From Sweltsa coloradensis (taxonomy: Eukaryota > Arthropoda > Insecta > Plecoptera > Chloroperlidae): a DNA stretch of 64,000 bases. The stretch's first letter is position 1; the number at the start of each line of letters is the position of its first letter. Below the pieces are notes generated by a model. That model had not been told where the DNA came from. It did no database searches and saw only the letters and a list, made by a program, of their open reading frames with translations. Below are positions 11,187 through 23,359 of this stretch, in pieces. Location of the stretch: assembly GCA_024449915.1 (NCBI GenBank), contig JAMZAV010000312.1, positions 186,001 through 250,000 of the forward strand, in the 5' to 3' direction. Both the position numbers and the translations under genes were made by a program.

Positions 11187-11786
11187 TGGATGAGCATAAT
11201 TGGTGCATTGATCTGCCATGTGTTATGCAGATTTCGTTTTCCCATTGCTATGGCCTGCGAGACACGCTTGTTTTAATTTTTACGACGACGACATGAGGAT
11301 CAGGGGCGCACATTACATTACACACTACATTACAATCGAATAAAGCATGTAGGTGTTATAAGTCAAAGAATTTTTCTTAAAATAAAAAACAGCTTAAAAT
11401 TGAGATTTTCATGAGAAATAATTTTTCGATTGCGCTCAAATTTCACACGAATATATTAATTCATAAAAAAAAGGTTCTGTGAAAAAATCATTTCAATCGG
11501 ATAAAGCATAATATAGGTTTTATAAATCGAAGATTTTTTTTTTTAAATCGTAAAATTGCGATTTTTATGAGAAATTATTTTTCGATTGCGCTCAAAAACG
11601 TGGCAGTTCAAAGATTTCGAAGGCCTCCAGAAAATTTCATCGCAATTGGAGTATCGGTTTAGCCGGAATCGTGTTAACAAACACACAAAAATACAAACAG
11701 AAAAAAAGGAAAGAAAGAAAAACATTCCGGATTTTTTTCTCCAGTGTAGTAGAATGGAATCTTCACTTCGCTCGCTACGCTCATCA
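11187..11786 (+). mobile_element. GGATGAGC-family element, single-unit version of the 7679 copy
   Basis: It shares the left end (gttggatgagca-taattggtgcattga) and right end (cttcgctcgctacgctcatc) with 7679-9523 but contains the cggtttagccggaatc block only once (11651). This indicates that the long copy arose by internal amplification. Confidence 0.8.
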
Positions 11787-11884
11787 ATTAAGAATTTTAT
11801 TAACGGAGAAGAATGATTTCGATAAAATAAATTCTTTGAGTTTGATTTTGAAGGATATTAAAAACGTAAATACTTATATTTGAG

Positions 11885-12378
11885 TCGGAATTTGGTTCTT
11901 AGTAGCCCATGTTTGGAGTGCTACCCTCCAGCGTATGAAAAAAAGAGTCGCGGGTTCTAATCCCGCTCAAGTCACACTCATCGACATCAAGTGCGAGTCG
12001 TAATCACCTCGTGTGCCACCAGCGCCAGTGGTGCTGTATTGTAAAACCCTTGAAGGTAACCCACGAGACCTGACCGAATCCCTCTCATTCGCGGCCCAGC
12101 GTCAATGAAAACCCCACGTTTCAAGCAGGGTCTGTGGTCTAGCTTCCATGGGTTTGACAAGACACGAGAACACCTCTTGAATCAGTCACTCACTCTGCTA
12201 GTGCTATAGTCAGTCGGCGTTCTGACATCGTCGGGAGTAGACCTGATAAGTTCGCGTGTGCTTCTGTGAGTGTCATCTAGGTTCCTATTAGGCGCCATCC
12301 CTTCGCTGCAGTGTACCGAGTAAGTTCACACCTTTATCTCATTGGCAATTATTAGGACGACCGATAAGTGATGGATTA
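11885..12378 (+). mobile_element. SINE-like repeat, family V, copy 1 (long)
   Basis: Contains box B-like cgggttctaatcccgc followed by a body shared with 13025-13430: cgtgtgccaccagcg, tagtcagtcggcgttctgac, ttcgcgtgtgcttc-gtgagtg, cgagtaagttcacacc, ctcattggcaattatt, and a tail attaaaattaaaatt. This copy has an extra central segment with ctttcaagcag-type sequence. Confidence 0.6.
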
Positions 12379-12542
12379 AAATTAAAATTTGAACTATGCA
12401 ACTTTTATTTAATTATAAACTTATAATAATAATTTATTTAATTCCATTACTATGGTGCAAACTATAACACTTGATTTCATTGGCTTGTGTTTTTTTAGTA
12501 CTGTGCCCTGATTGATTGTTACGATTCTCATTGATACTGTTA

Positions 12543-12728
12543 GTTCAACCGACAGGGGTGGCTCAAGCGTAAAGCGCGAGTCTCTGATTGGAGAGGTCGC
12601 GGGTTCGAATCCCGTCGAGATCGGCAATCCTGATTGAAGGTTTTTTCTTCTGCAAGGGATGGAGTCATCTTAAACAGCCCTCGGACATCTCTTCACAATT
12701 GTTCTAAGTCCAAACTCCAATATAGGCC
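12543..12728 (+). mobile_element. tRNA-derived SINE, family S
   Basis: Head ccgacaggggtggctcaagcg with box B cgggttcgaatcccgtcgag, then cggcaatcctgattgaaggt, gcaagggatggagtc, cagccctcggacatctcttc and caattgttcta. It is shortened between the T-rich motif and gcaaggg compared with other copies. Confidence 0.8.
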
Positions 12729-13024
12729 CACATTGATTAGCTCTGATGGGTACTGTTCAGTGTATCATTACGAATCATTAATCAATATTCATATAATATA
12801 GCCAATCAGGGCATAAGACACAAAATACAGGCAAATTAAGTTAGTGGAGTGGATGTATAGTTTGGGTTTGGACCATAGTTATTATCATAATCTCTAATTC
12901 GTAGTATGTTTATGAATAATCCCTCAACCCATGGTGGAGTTTTAATTAAGTTTTCATCATTATGCTCCATTGTTAGTATAAACAGCTTGGATACAAATAT
13001 ACATCGCAGCATTTGAGAAATTTC
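12729..13024. other. Non-coding spacer, nothing recognised
   Basis: AT-rich sequence between two SINE-like repeats, without open frames of note. Confidence 0.5.
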
Positions 13025-13430
13025 AATGGAATTTCTTTAGAAGTAGCTGATTCCCTTCAGTCGGAGTGTAGATTTCAACTAAAAGTCTTGGGTTCTAATC
13101 CCGTACGTCACTCTGCACACAGCCCCACACCACACTCATAATCATGCAACCTCAAGGTAAACATTAACGCGTCGTGTGCCGCCAGTGGCCTATGTGTATC
13201 CGCTCTCTTCTATGAATCATAGTCAGCCCGTCAGTCAGTCTCGCTCTAACACCGGTCGTAGTAGAGAGTTCAGTTGTTCGCGTGTGCTTCGATGAGTGAC
13301 ATCCTAGGTGCAACACAGGACTAGGGTACCAGCTCCTTTCTGCACTAACGAGTAAGCTTAGACCTGTCTGTGTCTCATTATAACTATAAAGACGACTAAT
13401 AAGTGCTACATCTTAATTAAAATTATACAA
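13025..13430 (+). mobile_element. SINE-like repeat, family V, copy 2
   Basis: Box B-like tgggttctaatcccgt and the same downstream order as copy 1 (gtcgtgtgccgccagtgg, gtcagcccgtcagtcagtct, ttcgcgtgtgcttcgatgag, cgagtaagcttagacc, gacgactaataagtgct, attaaaattata). Substantial divergence from copy 1 indicates age. Confidence 0.6.
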
Positions 13431-16400
13431 CAAATAGAATCATTAATTTTATTTAAAATTTAAATCTTCATTTCAACAAACTGTTTCATGAATTTATTTC
13501 CGGACTTTGCTGTGAGTTAGGCTACTAATGAAGTTAATCCACGGGTGGAGATCTATACAAGAATATTTTTAATAGATAATAACTGCATCTCAATTTGATT
13601 CAAAAGTGCAATTCTATTATTTTTTATTTGTTCATTATTATAATAAGCTCTGCGTTCCATACCTATTTGTATAAACAAAGTTAAAAGTTAACCGTTGATG
13701 ACAGTTGACAGTGGCTAAATTAGTAAAAGTAAAAGTTAATTCGAAAATTAATAACTTTGGTATTTGCAGTAAGTAAAACCTTAATCAAGTGAATCGTTAG
13801 GTAATTTAAATCTAAGAGAAAAGCATTGTTTTTAGAGCACCGTTGATTTGTCGTTTGATGTTGACCTTTACTCACACCTATGCCAGGTTGTTGACACTAT
13901 ACCTACTCGAATCCCTTCCTAGTCCTTTTTTAAATTTTAAATGTGTTTTTCAATGATCACTGTACCGCGATTTAAAGGGATTCTAACATTGTTGTCGACA
14001 ACCTTGAATCGGTTTTTAATATATTGCTCTTCTGAAGTACTTCCTTTTAGACTACGAATCATCCATCATCATAGTGCAGTTTTTCACATTCCTTGGTACT
14101 CGACAGGACTGTTCAGGAGCAATTATTACACAACAACAATACACATTTACGTTGAAGAAGTTTCATGCTGATAGTATGGATACTTCAAACACAAACAAGT
14201 AATATCTAGACAAATAGCTAGAATAAGCAGGATTTGAGAGTGGTTAGCAACGTACGAACATAACTACATTGTTTCTGGTAATATCTAACTACAAAAACAA
14301 GTTGAGAATACAAGCCAATGTGCAGGGTGACCTCCTTCAACAAAGATGCGGGCTAGCGGGACAATCCTAACTAGTCCGAACAATTCGGGAGCGAAGCGAC
14401 ATTCCTTCATACAACTACAAGGCAATCATAAGTTGATTAGTGACGATAGTATTAGACTTTTTCAGATTAATAATACATGATGATTTTGAAAGTTGTGGTT
14501 GGTTGTTCAACATCCTTCCGTTATTTTATCATTTTTTATGGACGGGATGGGAAAGTTTTAACTAAGGTTATACCATCTCCGGAAGGGACAGGATATTAAT
14601 TAAGGTGATTAGTTCGACGCCTAGATGGACCTCGTAAATGAAAATTATTTGTAAAATAAAAGTATATTTACAAAATACGAAACACCGTTCCCCTGTCTTC
14701 CTAACAATAACAATCAACGAAACACGAAACATTGAAAATAAAATTTTGGGCCTACATATTGTAATAAAAGTAGTCATTAGTTAAATCAATTAATATAATG
14801 GCATTTAATGATAAGTGGTTAATATTATTTTGCGTTGGAAGCTAATAATAATAATAATAATAATAATAGTGCAAAATTAAGAAATGAAAAAAAACACCCT
14901 GCAATATGACAAGTTAGGATCGAGACAATCACGCCAATTTCTTACAAGTGTAATACATATTTCGAATGTGCATAATAAAAGTTCATACTCAACCGTGGTG
15001 GTTAAAAAATTTAAGTGCCATTCAAATACTTTTCGTTGGAAAATCATAACAAAGAGTGCCATTTCCACTATCGTCCTCCATTTGCGATGTTTTGTTGCTT
15101 CCGGAGTATTTGTTAACACAATTTTATTTGTCAACTAAAATATTCGTAGAAAATACGTCATTAAAAATCACACGTTATTGTGGTGATTGTATATATATCA
15201 TACAATAATCAAAACGGTACTCAACCATCAACATTGTGTGTTGATGCTGAATGTTCGACGATAGTCAACCGGCCGGTTATTGGCTTTGAGTCTTTAACAT
15301 ATTATAAACTCAATGGTTATATACTTAATATGTAGGTGGAAGAACTAAACAAAATATGTCTTATGAACGTGATGGCATAACAAATAATAACTTTTCACGT
15401 TAGGCCTTTATTGTGGTATATTTTTTAATTGATATGTTTTTGTATACGAAATGTTTACGTAGGCCTACATTTCTATTTCCTGTAATCACAACATGGCAAA
15501 TGTTCAGATTTATCAATAAATGTTTTCTGAGAGAAGATCCACTAAAGATTAGTGCCGTTCATTCAATATCAGCCGTTCATCGAAGAATGTGAATGCATTT
15601 GTAGATTATTTGCATTTAATTACACAACAGTAAAACGTTACAACCATACCCTTCCTTTAAGTACATCATAAAAAGTAAAATCTACACTTGAAAATTAAGT
15701 ATGAACGTTTATAAATACATTCTTGCATTAATTATATGCAATAGCCGTGTTAATATGTATTTAAAATGATAATTATGTATGCCACTTGTTAGCAGACTAG
15801 TATATAATAGGCGTAGGGAATAAATAATCAACTATTCAGGAATAACAATGTAAATATGCTTCAGGATATTATTTCAGCTGGCGTTCATAATGTTTGTTCG
15901 GGCACTTAAAAAAGTATTAAGGTTATATTTCAACATACATATTTAAGCGTATTGACAATTTGTTGACACAGCATAACGAGATTTCTGTCTTGGCGGGGCT
16001 TACAGCAACTCGTTTAGCTGATGTACTTTACAAACAAACAATATATTACCCAAACAAATTGTAAGTCTTACAAATATAATTTAATATTCTTTGATATTTA
16101 TGCTAATAACGAAGCATGTACAATTCACATATCAGTATTCTTAGCATGATCTATGATATTATGAGTATAATATTTTTCAATGTTAACGTTTTGTATAGAA
16201 AACTTAATAGTGCATGATATAATTTTTTACGATGTGTGAAAATCTAGGTTATATCGAACAAATCAATAATATTTTATTACCATAATATACAAGAAAAACA
16301 GCATTTTAATGTTTTGAAACATGTAGAGTGGAGCTAATTTCTAAAATTGAAGAGCCAAGGTCAGTGTTAAATTATTAAAATAAACAATCTAAAAAGTAGA

Positions 16401-16909
16401 AAATGTTTTTAATTGTTAAATTGTTGGAGTAAAAGTAGTAAACATCAAGATTGGAATGCTAGGCCTAAACTATCATCTTTCAAACAAGAAATGTTTTTAT
16501 CCAGACAATCTAAGCAATACATTTCATTTTCCTTGGTCATTTCGAACCAACCAGAATGCTACAGTTTATTAATTTTCTTCAAAAAGCATTATTATTCCAA
16601 CCTTCCAGAAAAAAAACTCTAAAGGAAACTAATTCGCGCAAGTAACTTTCAGTAATAATAATTCCACATTGCTTAGATAACCAATGAGAAAGTGTGGTTT
16701 TTTCAGCGAGACGGAATCACGGACTTGTGGTTACTACTGTACTGGACGCATGCGCACGTAATAACATGCACGCGAGCATTCACGCACACGCACCTACGCA
16801 TGCATTTCAAAGCTCACCCAGGAGAATAGTTAATAATATACTAATTGACTTCACACTTGAAAAATACGCGGTAACCGTTATAATCAAGGTCATCAAAACG
16901 CAACGGTGA
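13431..16909. other. Non-coding, unique-looking AT-rich sequence
   Basis: No exon, RNA or repeat family recognised apart from an (AAT)n microsatellite at about 14844-14868 and one GTAGGCCTAC palindrome at 15459-15468. Open frames (76-85 codons, e.g. the two antiparallel ones at 14877-15138) look accidental. Confidence 0.5.
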
Positions 16910-17122
16910 AACCGAAAGTGAATTGGCTCGAGCGCTAAGCGCGCCTTGACTCTGATTTCCCGGGTTCGAATCCCGTCGTGATCGGCAATCCTGTCTGAAG
17001 GTATTTTACGAGGTTTTCCTCAGTCGTTAATGCGAATGCTAGGAATTTAGTCCTCTTTAAAAGCCCTCGGACATTCCTTCACAATTTGTCCTATATCCGC
17101 AACATACCTAGTTCACCTAATG
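16910..17122 (+). mobile_element. tRNA-derived SINE, family S
   Basis: Head ttggctcgagcgctaagcgc and box B cgggttcgaatcccgtcgtg, then cggcaatcctgtctgaaggt, cgaggttttcctcagtcgtt, agccctcggacattccttc and atccgcaacatacctagttc. The body matches the other S copies along its whole length. Confidence 0.85.
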
Positions 17123-17464
17123 GGGGTTTAATTCCCTCGATAAAAATGTAATTTTTTGACTGTGACGAAGAACGTGCCCCGGGGACTTATCTTGACATCT
17201 AAATCTACAATGCATTCGTGCATGAATGAACGTGATGTGATACACATTCTGCACTTGATATTCTCAATTTCACCCAATGTTTCTGTCATTTGAGTAAAAT
17301 CATGTAATCTGAGTTGTTTTGTTGTCTCTTCCGACTCAAATTACACGTAATACATGAAAACACCCATTACATAATCGAAGTGTAATCCTCCATTACTATG
17401 TTTCATTAATGTCATGGTCATGATGGTATTTTATTATTAGTAGATGTACTGTATGTATAGTATT
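17123..17464. other. Non-coding, nothing recognised
   Basis: Unique-looking sequence between the SINE and the large palindrome. Confidence 0.5.
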
Positions 17465-18085
17465 AAGGCTATTCGACCGCGTTTTTCTATTTTCCAAAAT
17501 ACGCTACCAAGTCAAAATATAGTGAATGGCTTTGAAACCTGGCTATTTTAGACAATCAAAAGTATTTTTTTCAAATTTTTCTGATCCGGTACACAGCCAT
17601 CTCAAAATAATTTCCAACTTCAATTCGCCAAGGCACACCATTCAACGTAGGGTGTTGTATTTTTGTGACATTAATTTTCAACTGTTTTTCTATGGACTGA
17701 CTGAGAGAAAAAAGATTTTTTTTGGCAATTGTCTTTCCTGCGAATTTTTTCGTTTGGCGGTATTTTTTTACCGATTTGTACCGCCAAACAAAAAAATTCG
17801 TAGGAAAGACAATTGTTTTAAAAAATCTGTTTTCTCTCAGTCAGCCTATGGAAAACCAGTTTAAAATTAATGTCACAAAAACACAATACCCTACGTTGAA
17901 TGATGTGCCTTGGCGAATTGAAGTTTGAAATTATTTTGAGATGGCTATATTGGCCGTGTACCGGATCAGAAAAATTTGAAAAAAATATTTTTGATTTTCT
18001 AAAATAGCCAAGTTTCAAAGCCATTAACTATGTTTTGACTTGGTAGCATATTTTGGAAAATAGAAAAACGCGGTCGAATAGCCTT
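17465..18085. repeat. Near-perfect 621-bp palindrome (fold-back element)
   Basis: Arms of about 300 bp, aaggctattcgaccgcgttt at 17465 and its complement ending at 18085, close on a loop of about 15 bp near 17770. Matching blocks include gatccggtacac/gtgtaccggatc and gcgaattttttcg-type sequence beside the loop. Arm divergence is a few per cent by eye. Open frames of 68-112 codons on both strands are by-products of the symmetry. Confidence 0.92.
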
Positions 18086-18732
18086 CATTTTGTAAACTTA
18101 ATTAAGTTTAATACTTGTGTAAAACTAAAATGGACTACACGGTGAAAACTGTTGAAAACTGTAACTTTTGTTATTTGTTATTGTCCAAAAAAGAAAAAAA
18201 AATGAAATGGAAGTTTAAAGTAATTTATATTAGCAGCATGGAAGGATACGGTTGAGATAAAATAAATTGATGATGATAAAGATATAGATGGGTGGTTGGA
18301 GGGGGGGGGGGGGTTATTTCCCTTAAACTCTCACCAACCAACCAACCAAAAAACCACGTGCATTCATACACGGACACGTACACGTGTAGCCTACACTCAC
18401 ACTTGCTCGCGAGCACTCGACGAGTGCACACGTATATTCTCTCAGTATCTCCTCCAATCAGTGTTGTGTTGTGCTGTTAGTCTGTGAGGACAAACAAGAG
18501 TAATTCGAGTAAACAGTGATTGCACAAAGCTAATGTAAGTATAAGTACTATCGCACATTCACACATTCAGTATAGTCTTAAGCCGCTAAGTCTTAGCGAT
18601 AATGAGCACAACTACACGTAATGCAGAAGTACACTCAAATAACAAGCACCCCGTTGCAAACAGTGGTGTTCAGTATAAGTCTAAGTTTTGTGTTATTTCA
18701 TCAATACATTAGCTAGTATAGAGAGAAGTATA
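18086..18732. other. Non-coding; compact CpG/ACGT-rich patch with a donor-like site
   Basis: A G-run at 18300-18312 precedes a patch (18350-18470) rich in CACGTG-like and CpG motifs (ccacgtgcattc, acacgtgtagc, ctcgcgagcactcgacgag). A donor-like aatg/taagtat string is at about 18533-18542. It could be a promoter with a non-coding first exon, but nothing links it to a gene. Confidence 0.3.
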
Positions 18733-19011
18733 TTACTTTCCGAAACTAGAGGCGAGCTCTGGAAATCGTCGTCGGGGACACTTCCCCTTTCCCTTGACGA
18801 CCTCCCCGACGACGATGACAATGACACAACGAACGATGAAAAGACGATGACGACCGCGACGTGCGAAACCCCCCTTCCTCCCCTTACCCGTGGCTGGTTC
18901 TGATCAGCATGGGCCCCTCCTCCCCATATTCCCCCCCCCCCAGGCTAGAGTGGTGCATTATGACCTAACGGTTGACACGTCCTTAATCTAAATAAACCTA
19001 AAAACCTAAAC
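18733..19011 (+). mobile_element. Repeat family F (gaggcgagctctgg), copy 1
   Basis: The family body runs gaggcgagctctgg, cgtcgtcggggacac, cttgacgacctccccgacga, gacgatgacgaccgcgacgt, cttacccgtggctggttctg, agcatgggcccctcctcccc, ggctagagtggtgcattatg, acctaacggttgac and an A-rich tail (aataaacctaaaaacctaaa). It is probably a SINE, GC-rich against an AT-rich background. A C-run interrupts it near 18930-18940. Confidence 0.75.
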
Positions 19012-19329
19012 TCATTGTTACCTTAACTGAACTCATTGTAGTACTTACTAAATTTAAATACCTGTTATAACATCTAGATACAGGGCAGTTTGTAATTAGT
19101 TCAGTAAGATGTTTACATGCCTCTCGATTTAATCACGTTGCTTGTTAATGATCTTGCTGACAACGGAGTAAGCTTATTTTCGTTTCTTAATCCACTATTC
19201 CAATTTTAAATCTGATGTTTACAAGCGTGGTAATGTAACGAATCTTAGTTTTAAAAATTACCTCTATTTGGCCTGTAGGTATAATTTTGAAAACTGAGAT
19301 TCGAAAACTGAGATTATGGGCCTAGTATA

Positions 19330-19462
19330 TAAATAAATAAATCCGTATTTAGAGTCTACCCAGTCAGTCACACAACTGATACTCAGTGGGGGACAGTAAA
19401 ACAAAAGTGACCAAGCCAACCTTGTAGGCCCCGACGCAATCGACGAGTGAGCGATAGCCAAC
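19330..19462 (+). repeat. Interspersed repeat, copy 2 of 2
   Basis: Partner of 1509-1650: cgtatttagagtctacccag, ctcagtgggggac, gaccaagccaaccttgtagg, ccccgacgcaatcgacgag. Confidence 0.6.
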
Positions 19463-21534
19463 CAAAGATCGATATTTTTTAATAGGAAATACAGCAATCA
19501 GTGGTATCGTTATAATGGTATTTAAGAAAGGTAAAAGTTTGCGTAAAGCACCGTATAAAATTTTTACTTGAAACAGTCATTGTGTGCAATCGGTTTTGGT
19601 GAGCTATATTTTCTTTTCCAATAGTAAGACTAGTTTTAATAGTAATAGTTGACTCGGAGTTGACTGATTGGGGGGGGGGGCGCGTTTTGCAATCCGATTC
19701 TATTACAGGCTTCGAGTTGCAAAGGTACTCAAGGAGTAATATGTAAATTGCTGTACTTCAATCGTACATTTTGTTACAGTTTAATAGCATTTAACATCTT
19801 TGCAGAAAGGCCATAACAACTTTCACCTTGGCGTGTAGTCGATAAACAGGGAATAACTATAACCTTTGAACAATATTATGTATACATTTTGCCATCGTAG
19901 ACTCTTTGAAATATAAACTTTTGATTTTTCTTTTTTTCATATTATAACTTTATAATTATTTGTCATAAGAGTAATACAACATTATTTCAAGTGTGATTTT
20001 AATAAATGTCGTAATAAACAAACACAAATACAAATACGACACGGATCATGGTCCCAAGATTGTTCTTAAACGAATGTAAAATATTGCATGGTAGGGATGC
20101 GTTCTATAGGTCAAGTTGCTGCATATTATATAATCTAAGAAATATTTACATGTGCTAAATCCAAAGGTAAATATTGTTCCATATAAAAAAAATAGTAAAA
20201 TTATAGGTATTGGGGTCGGGGGGGGGGGGGAGAGGGTAATTATCATATATCTAACACCCTACCCCGGACGACAACCCTACCCCTAACTGTCAGTTTGAAA
20301 TGAGAGTGGCAACCTCTATCGGGATTACTTCTTGTATACGTTACCACAAACCTTACCAAAAACCTTACCACAAACCGGAAACTAAGTCAATGCCGGAAGG
20401 GCAACATACAAGATCACCTCATTCGCCGCTGCATGGAATAGCTGGAGTTCGAGGTTGATTGCACAGCTAGTACCTTAAAGCTAGCTTAGGTAATGAGTGC
20501 TAGGCCATGTTTGTACATCTGTATTCTATCTTGTACGTGCTCGCGGATTACTCAGTCCAATGCGCGAGTTAGAAGGCCTACTACTCGCACATGTAAGCAG
20601 TGTAGAAGGCCTACAGCTATATTATGACGTTAATTTTTTCGGATACCCATGAATCGTTAATTATGTCCAAAATCGAAAACAATCACCATAACAATATTTT
20701 AACAATCTATTTAAGTTTATTTAGTATTTGTTTAAGGATGAGTAATCACATTACTATTGATCGTCTCATATAAACTACTTATTAATAATAGCTATTTAGT
20801 ATTTATTTATATTTAGAAAATAAACAAATATAGTTCTAAATTCTAAATAATTTGTTTTGAATAAAGTTTTGTGGAAGGCCTATTTAAGCAAGGGAAGAGA
20901 CCTACTATTGCTGTATAGCCTGAGATGAAACTATTTGGATTGAACAAACTTTCCTTAAATTTATTCAATACCAAACAACCAAACAAGGATTTGATACTGC
21001 TAAAATTTTGTTTAATAATTTGAAGGAAAATATACAATTCAACAATTCAATTTACTAAGAAGAATTAATTTATACTTTCTTCAAATATCAACTTATTTCG
21101 TTTCGTTATCTCAGAATCGATAGCATTCCTTTTAAATGAACAAGTACAAAAAGTAGATTTCCGGACAATACTTTATCCGTGTTCTTACGTTTCTCTTGTT
21201 TTTAAGGATTGAGGGATCGTCCGCTGTCTCATACGATTGAAGTGCATGTGTTAAAACTTAAAACATATATGGAATTGGAATTGTATTTAGATCCCCCAAT
21301 AAGCTATAAATTGTTGAATGATAGTATTTACTTTAATTAACACTAGAAACCCAACCATCTAATTATATAGGGTTGAATTTGGCAAAAACACCCCATAATT
21401 TCCGTGTGACACTAGACAGTTGAAGCCTAAAGGACTTACTGCAACTGTCTTGTCTGTTCAAAGCAACTAGTAGGGAAGTTAAGGTATGTGGTTATTTGTG
21501 AGAAGAATTGTTTAATGGACCTACCCCTGTCGTT
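19463..21534. other. Non-coding; G-runs and low-complexity tracts only
   Basis: G-runs occur at about 19670-19680 and 20217-20231. Region 20330-20370 has locally repeated ttaccacaaacc. No exon or RNA signatures. Confidence 0.5.
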
Positions 21535-22301
21535 ATTGGATGAGCGAAGCGAAGACTTCAATTTCACTGACCCCCCAAAAAATTTAGCTCAGGTGTTTTT
21601 TTTTTGTTTTTTTTTTGTTTGTTTTTTTTTGTCTGTTTGTTAACTCTCTCCCAGGCAAACGGCATATCCGATCTTGATGAAAATTTGACAGGACCTTCGA
21701 AATCTTTGAACTTAGAGGTGTATTGTTTTTGGGTACAATCGAAGAAATATTTCTCATGAATATCGTACTTTTACGATTTTTTTCGATTTTTTGTGCGATA
21801 TTTTCGTGCCATTTGGGCCAATTCTGACCAAACGGGTGTGGCTACAACGTTCATATTATACATGGACATTAGGTTATGATGATGTAGTACATTTTTAAAG
21901 AAAAGTTGAAAAAGTTAGCCAGAATCTATAGAAAAAAGCTTTTAATATAAGTTTTTTTGATTTTTTTGTGCGATATTTTCGTGCCATTTGGTCCAATTCT
22001 GACCAAACGGGTGGGGCTACAACGTTCATATTATACATGGACATTAAGGTTATGGTGATGTATTACCTTTTAAAAGAAAAAGTTGAAAAAGTTAGCCAGA
22101 ATTCATAGAAATAAAGCTTTTAATATAAGTTTTTTACGGTAAATAATAAAAATTGACAATAAACAATAGAAACTTGACAACAATCACTACAATGCGTAGG
22201 CAACAAAACAAAGCACTTGCAAAAGTAAAGATATCCCACGCAAACTAAAAACTTTAAAAAGCTCATCCATCAACGCGGCGGGACTTTAGCGTTTTCCTAG
22301 T
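21535..22301 (+). mobile_element. GGATGAGC-family element with internal duplication
   Basis: It begins attggatgagcgaagcgaag and ends aagctcatccatcaacgcgg cgggactttagcgttttcctag. An internal block of about 160-170 bp (tgcgatattttcgtgccatt to cttttaatataagttttt) is present twice in tandem (about 21809-21965 and 21967-22130). No coding sequence. Confidence 0.85.
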
Positions 22302-22594
22302 CTTACAGAAACAGTACTAAAAGCTTTGAATTGCAACGGTATATAAAAGCCTACTATAGTTTTGGGATAAGGTAGGGTACAACTTTATCTAGAATCCATG
22401 TTGATGACGTTTGACAACCACCCATTAGACAACAATAAGCTGACATAACTTAATCCTAATTGCTGTATGTAGGGATGTCAGTGCACAAAACAAAAGAAGT
22501 GCGAAGTATACCCAAGGATAAAATGTGAAAATAATTTGGAGGTTTGTCACAAAATATACGGCACATTATGTTCATATTTGCATCGCAAACATTT

Positions 22595-23359
22595 TTGGAT
22601 GAGCGAAGCGAAGACTTCAATTTCACTGACCCCCAAAAAATTTAGCTCGGGTGTTTTTTTTTTGTTTGTTTGTTTGTTTTTTTTTGTTTGTTTTTCTGTC
22701 TGTTTGTTAACTCTCTACCAGGCAAACGGCATATCCGATCTTGATGAAAATTTGACAGGACCTTCGAAATCTCTGAACTTAGAGGTGTATTGCTTTTGGG
22801 TACAATCGAAGAAATATTTCTCATGAATATCGTACTTTTACGATTTTTTTTCGATTTTTAGTGCGATATTTTCGTGACATTTGGGCAAATTCTGACCAAA
22901 CGGGTGGGGCTACAACGTTCATATTATACATGGACATTAAGGTTATGGTGATGTAGTACCTTTTGTAAGAAAAAGTTGAAAAAGTTAGCCAGAATCCATA
23001 GAAATAAAGCTTTTAATATAAGTTTTTTGATTTTTTGTGCGATATTTTCGTGCCATTTGGGCCAATTCTGGCCAAACGGGTGGGGCTACAACGTTATATT
23101 ATACATGGACATTAAGGTTATGATGATGTAGTACCTTTTTAAGAAAAAGTTGAAAAAGTTTGCCAGAATCCATAGAAATAAAGCTTTTAATATAAGTTTT
23201 TTACGGTAAATAATACCAATTGACAGGTAACAAAAGAAACTTGACAACAATCAGCAAAGGCAGCAAAACAAAGCACTTGCAAAAGTAAAGATATCCCTCG
23301 CAAACAAAAATTTTAAAAAGCTCATCCATCAACGCGGCGGGACTTAGCGTTTTCCTAGT
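22595..23359 (+). mobile_element. GGATGAGC-family element, near-identical sister of 21535-22301
   Basis: Same ends and the same internal duplication (about 22860-23035 and 23038-23215). The right end is again gcgttttcctagt. Very high similarity to its neighbour 300 bp upstream suggests a local duplication or recent insertion of two copies in direct orientation. Confidence 0.85.

Noticed and set aside
17526..18024. Mirror-image open frames of 68-112 codons
   Set aside because: Both strands give the same peptides because the interval is a palindrome.
18300..18312. G-run as a G-quadruplex (also G/C-runs at 4106, 19670, 20217 and 53882)
   Set aside because: Single homopolymer runs in simple-sequence context; nothing around them suggests function.
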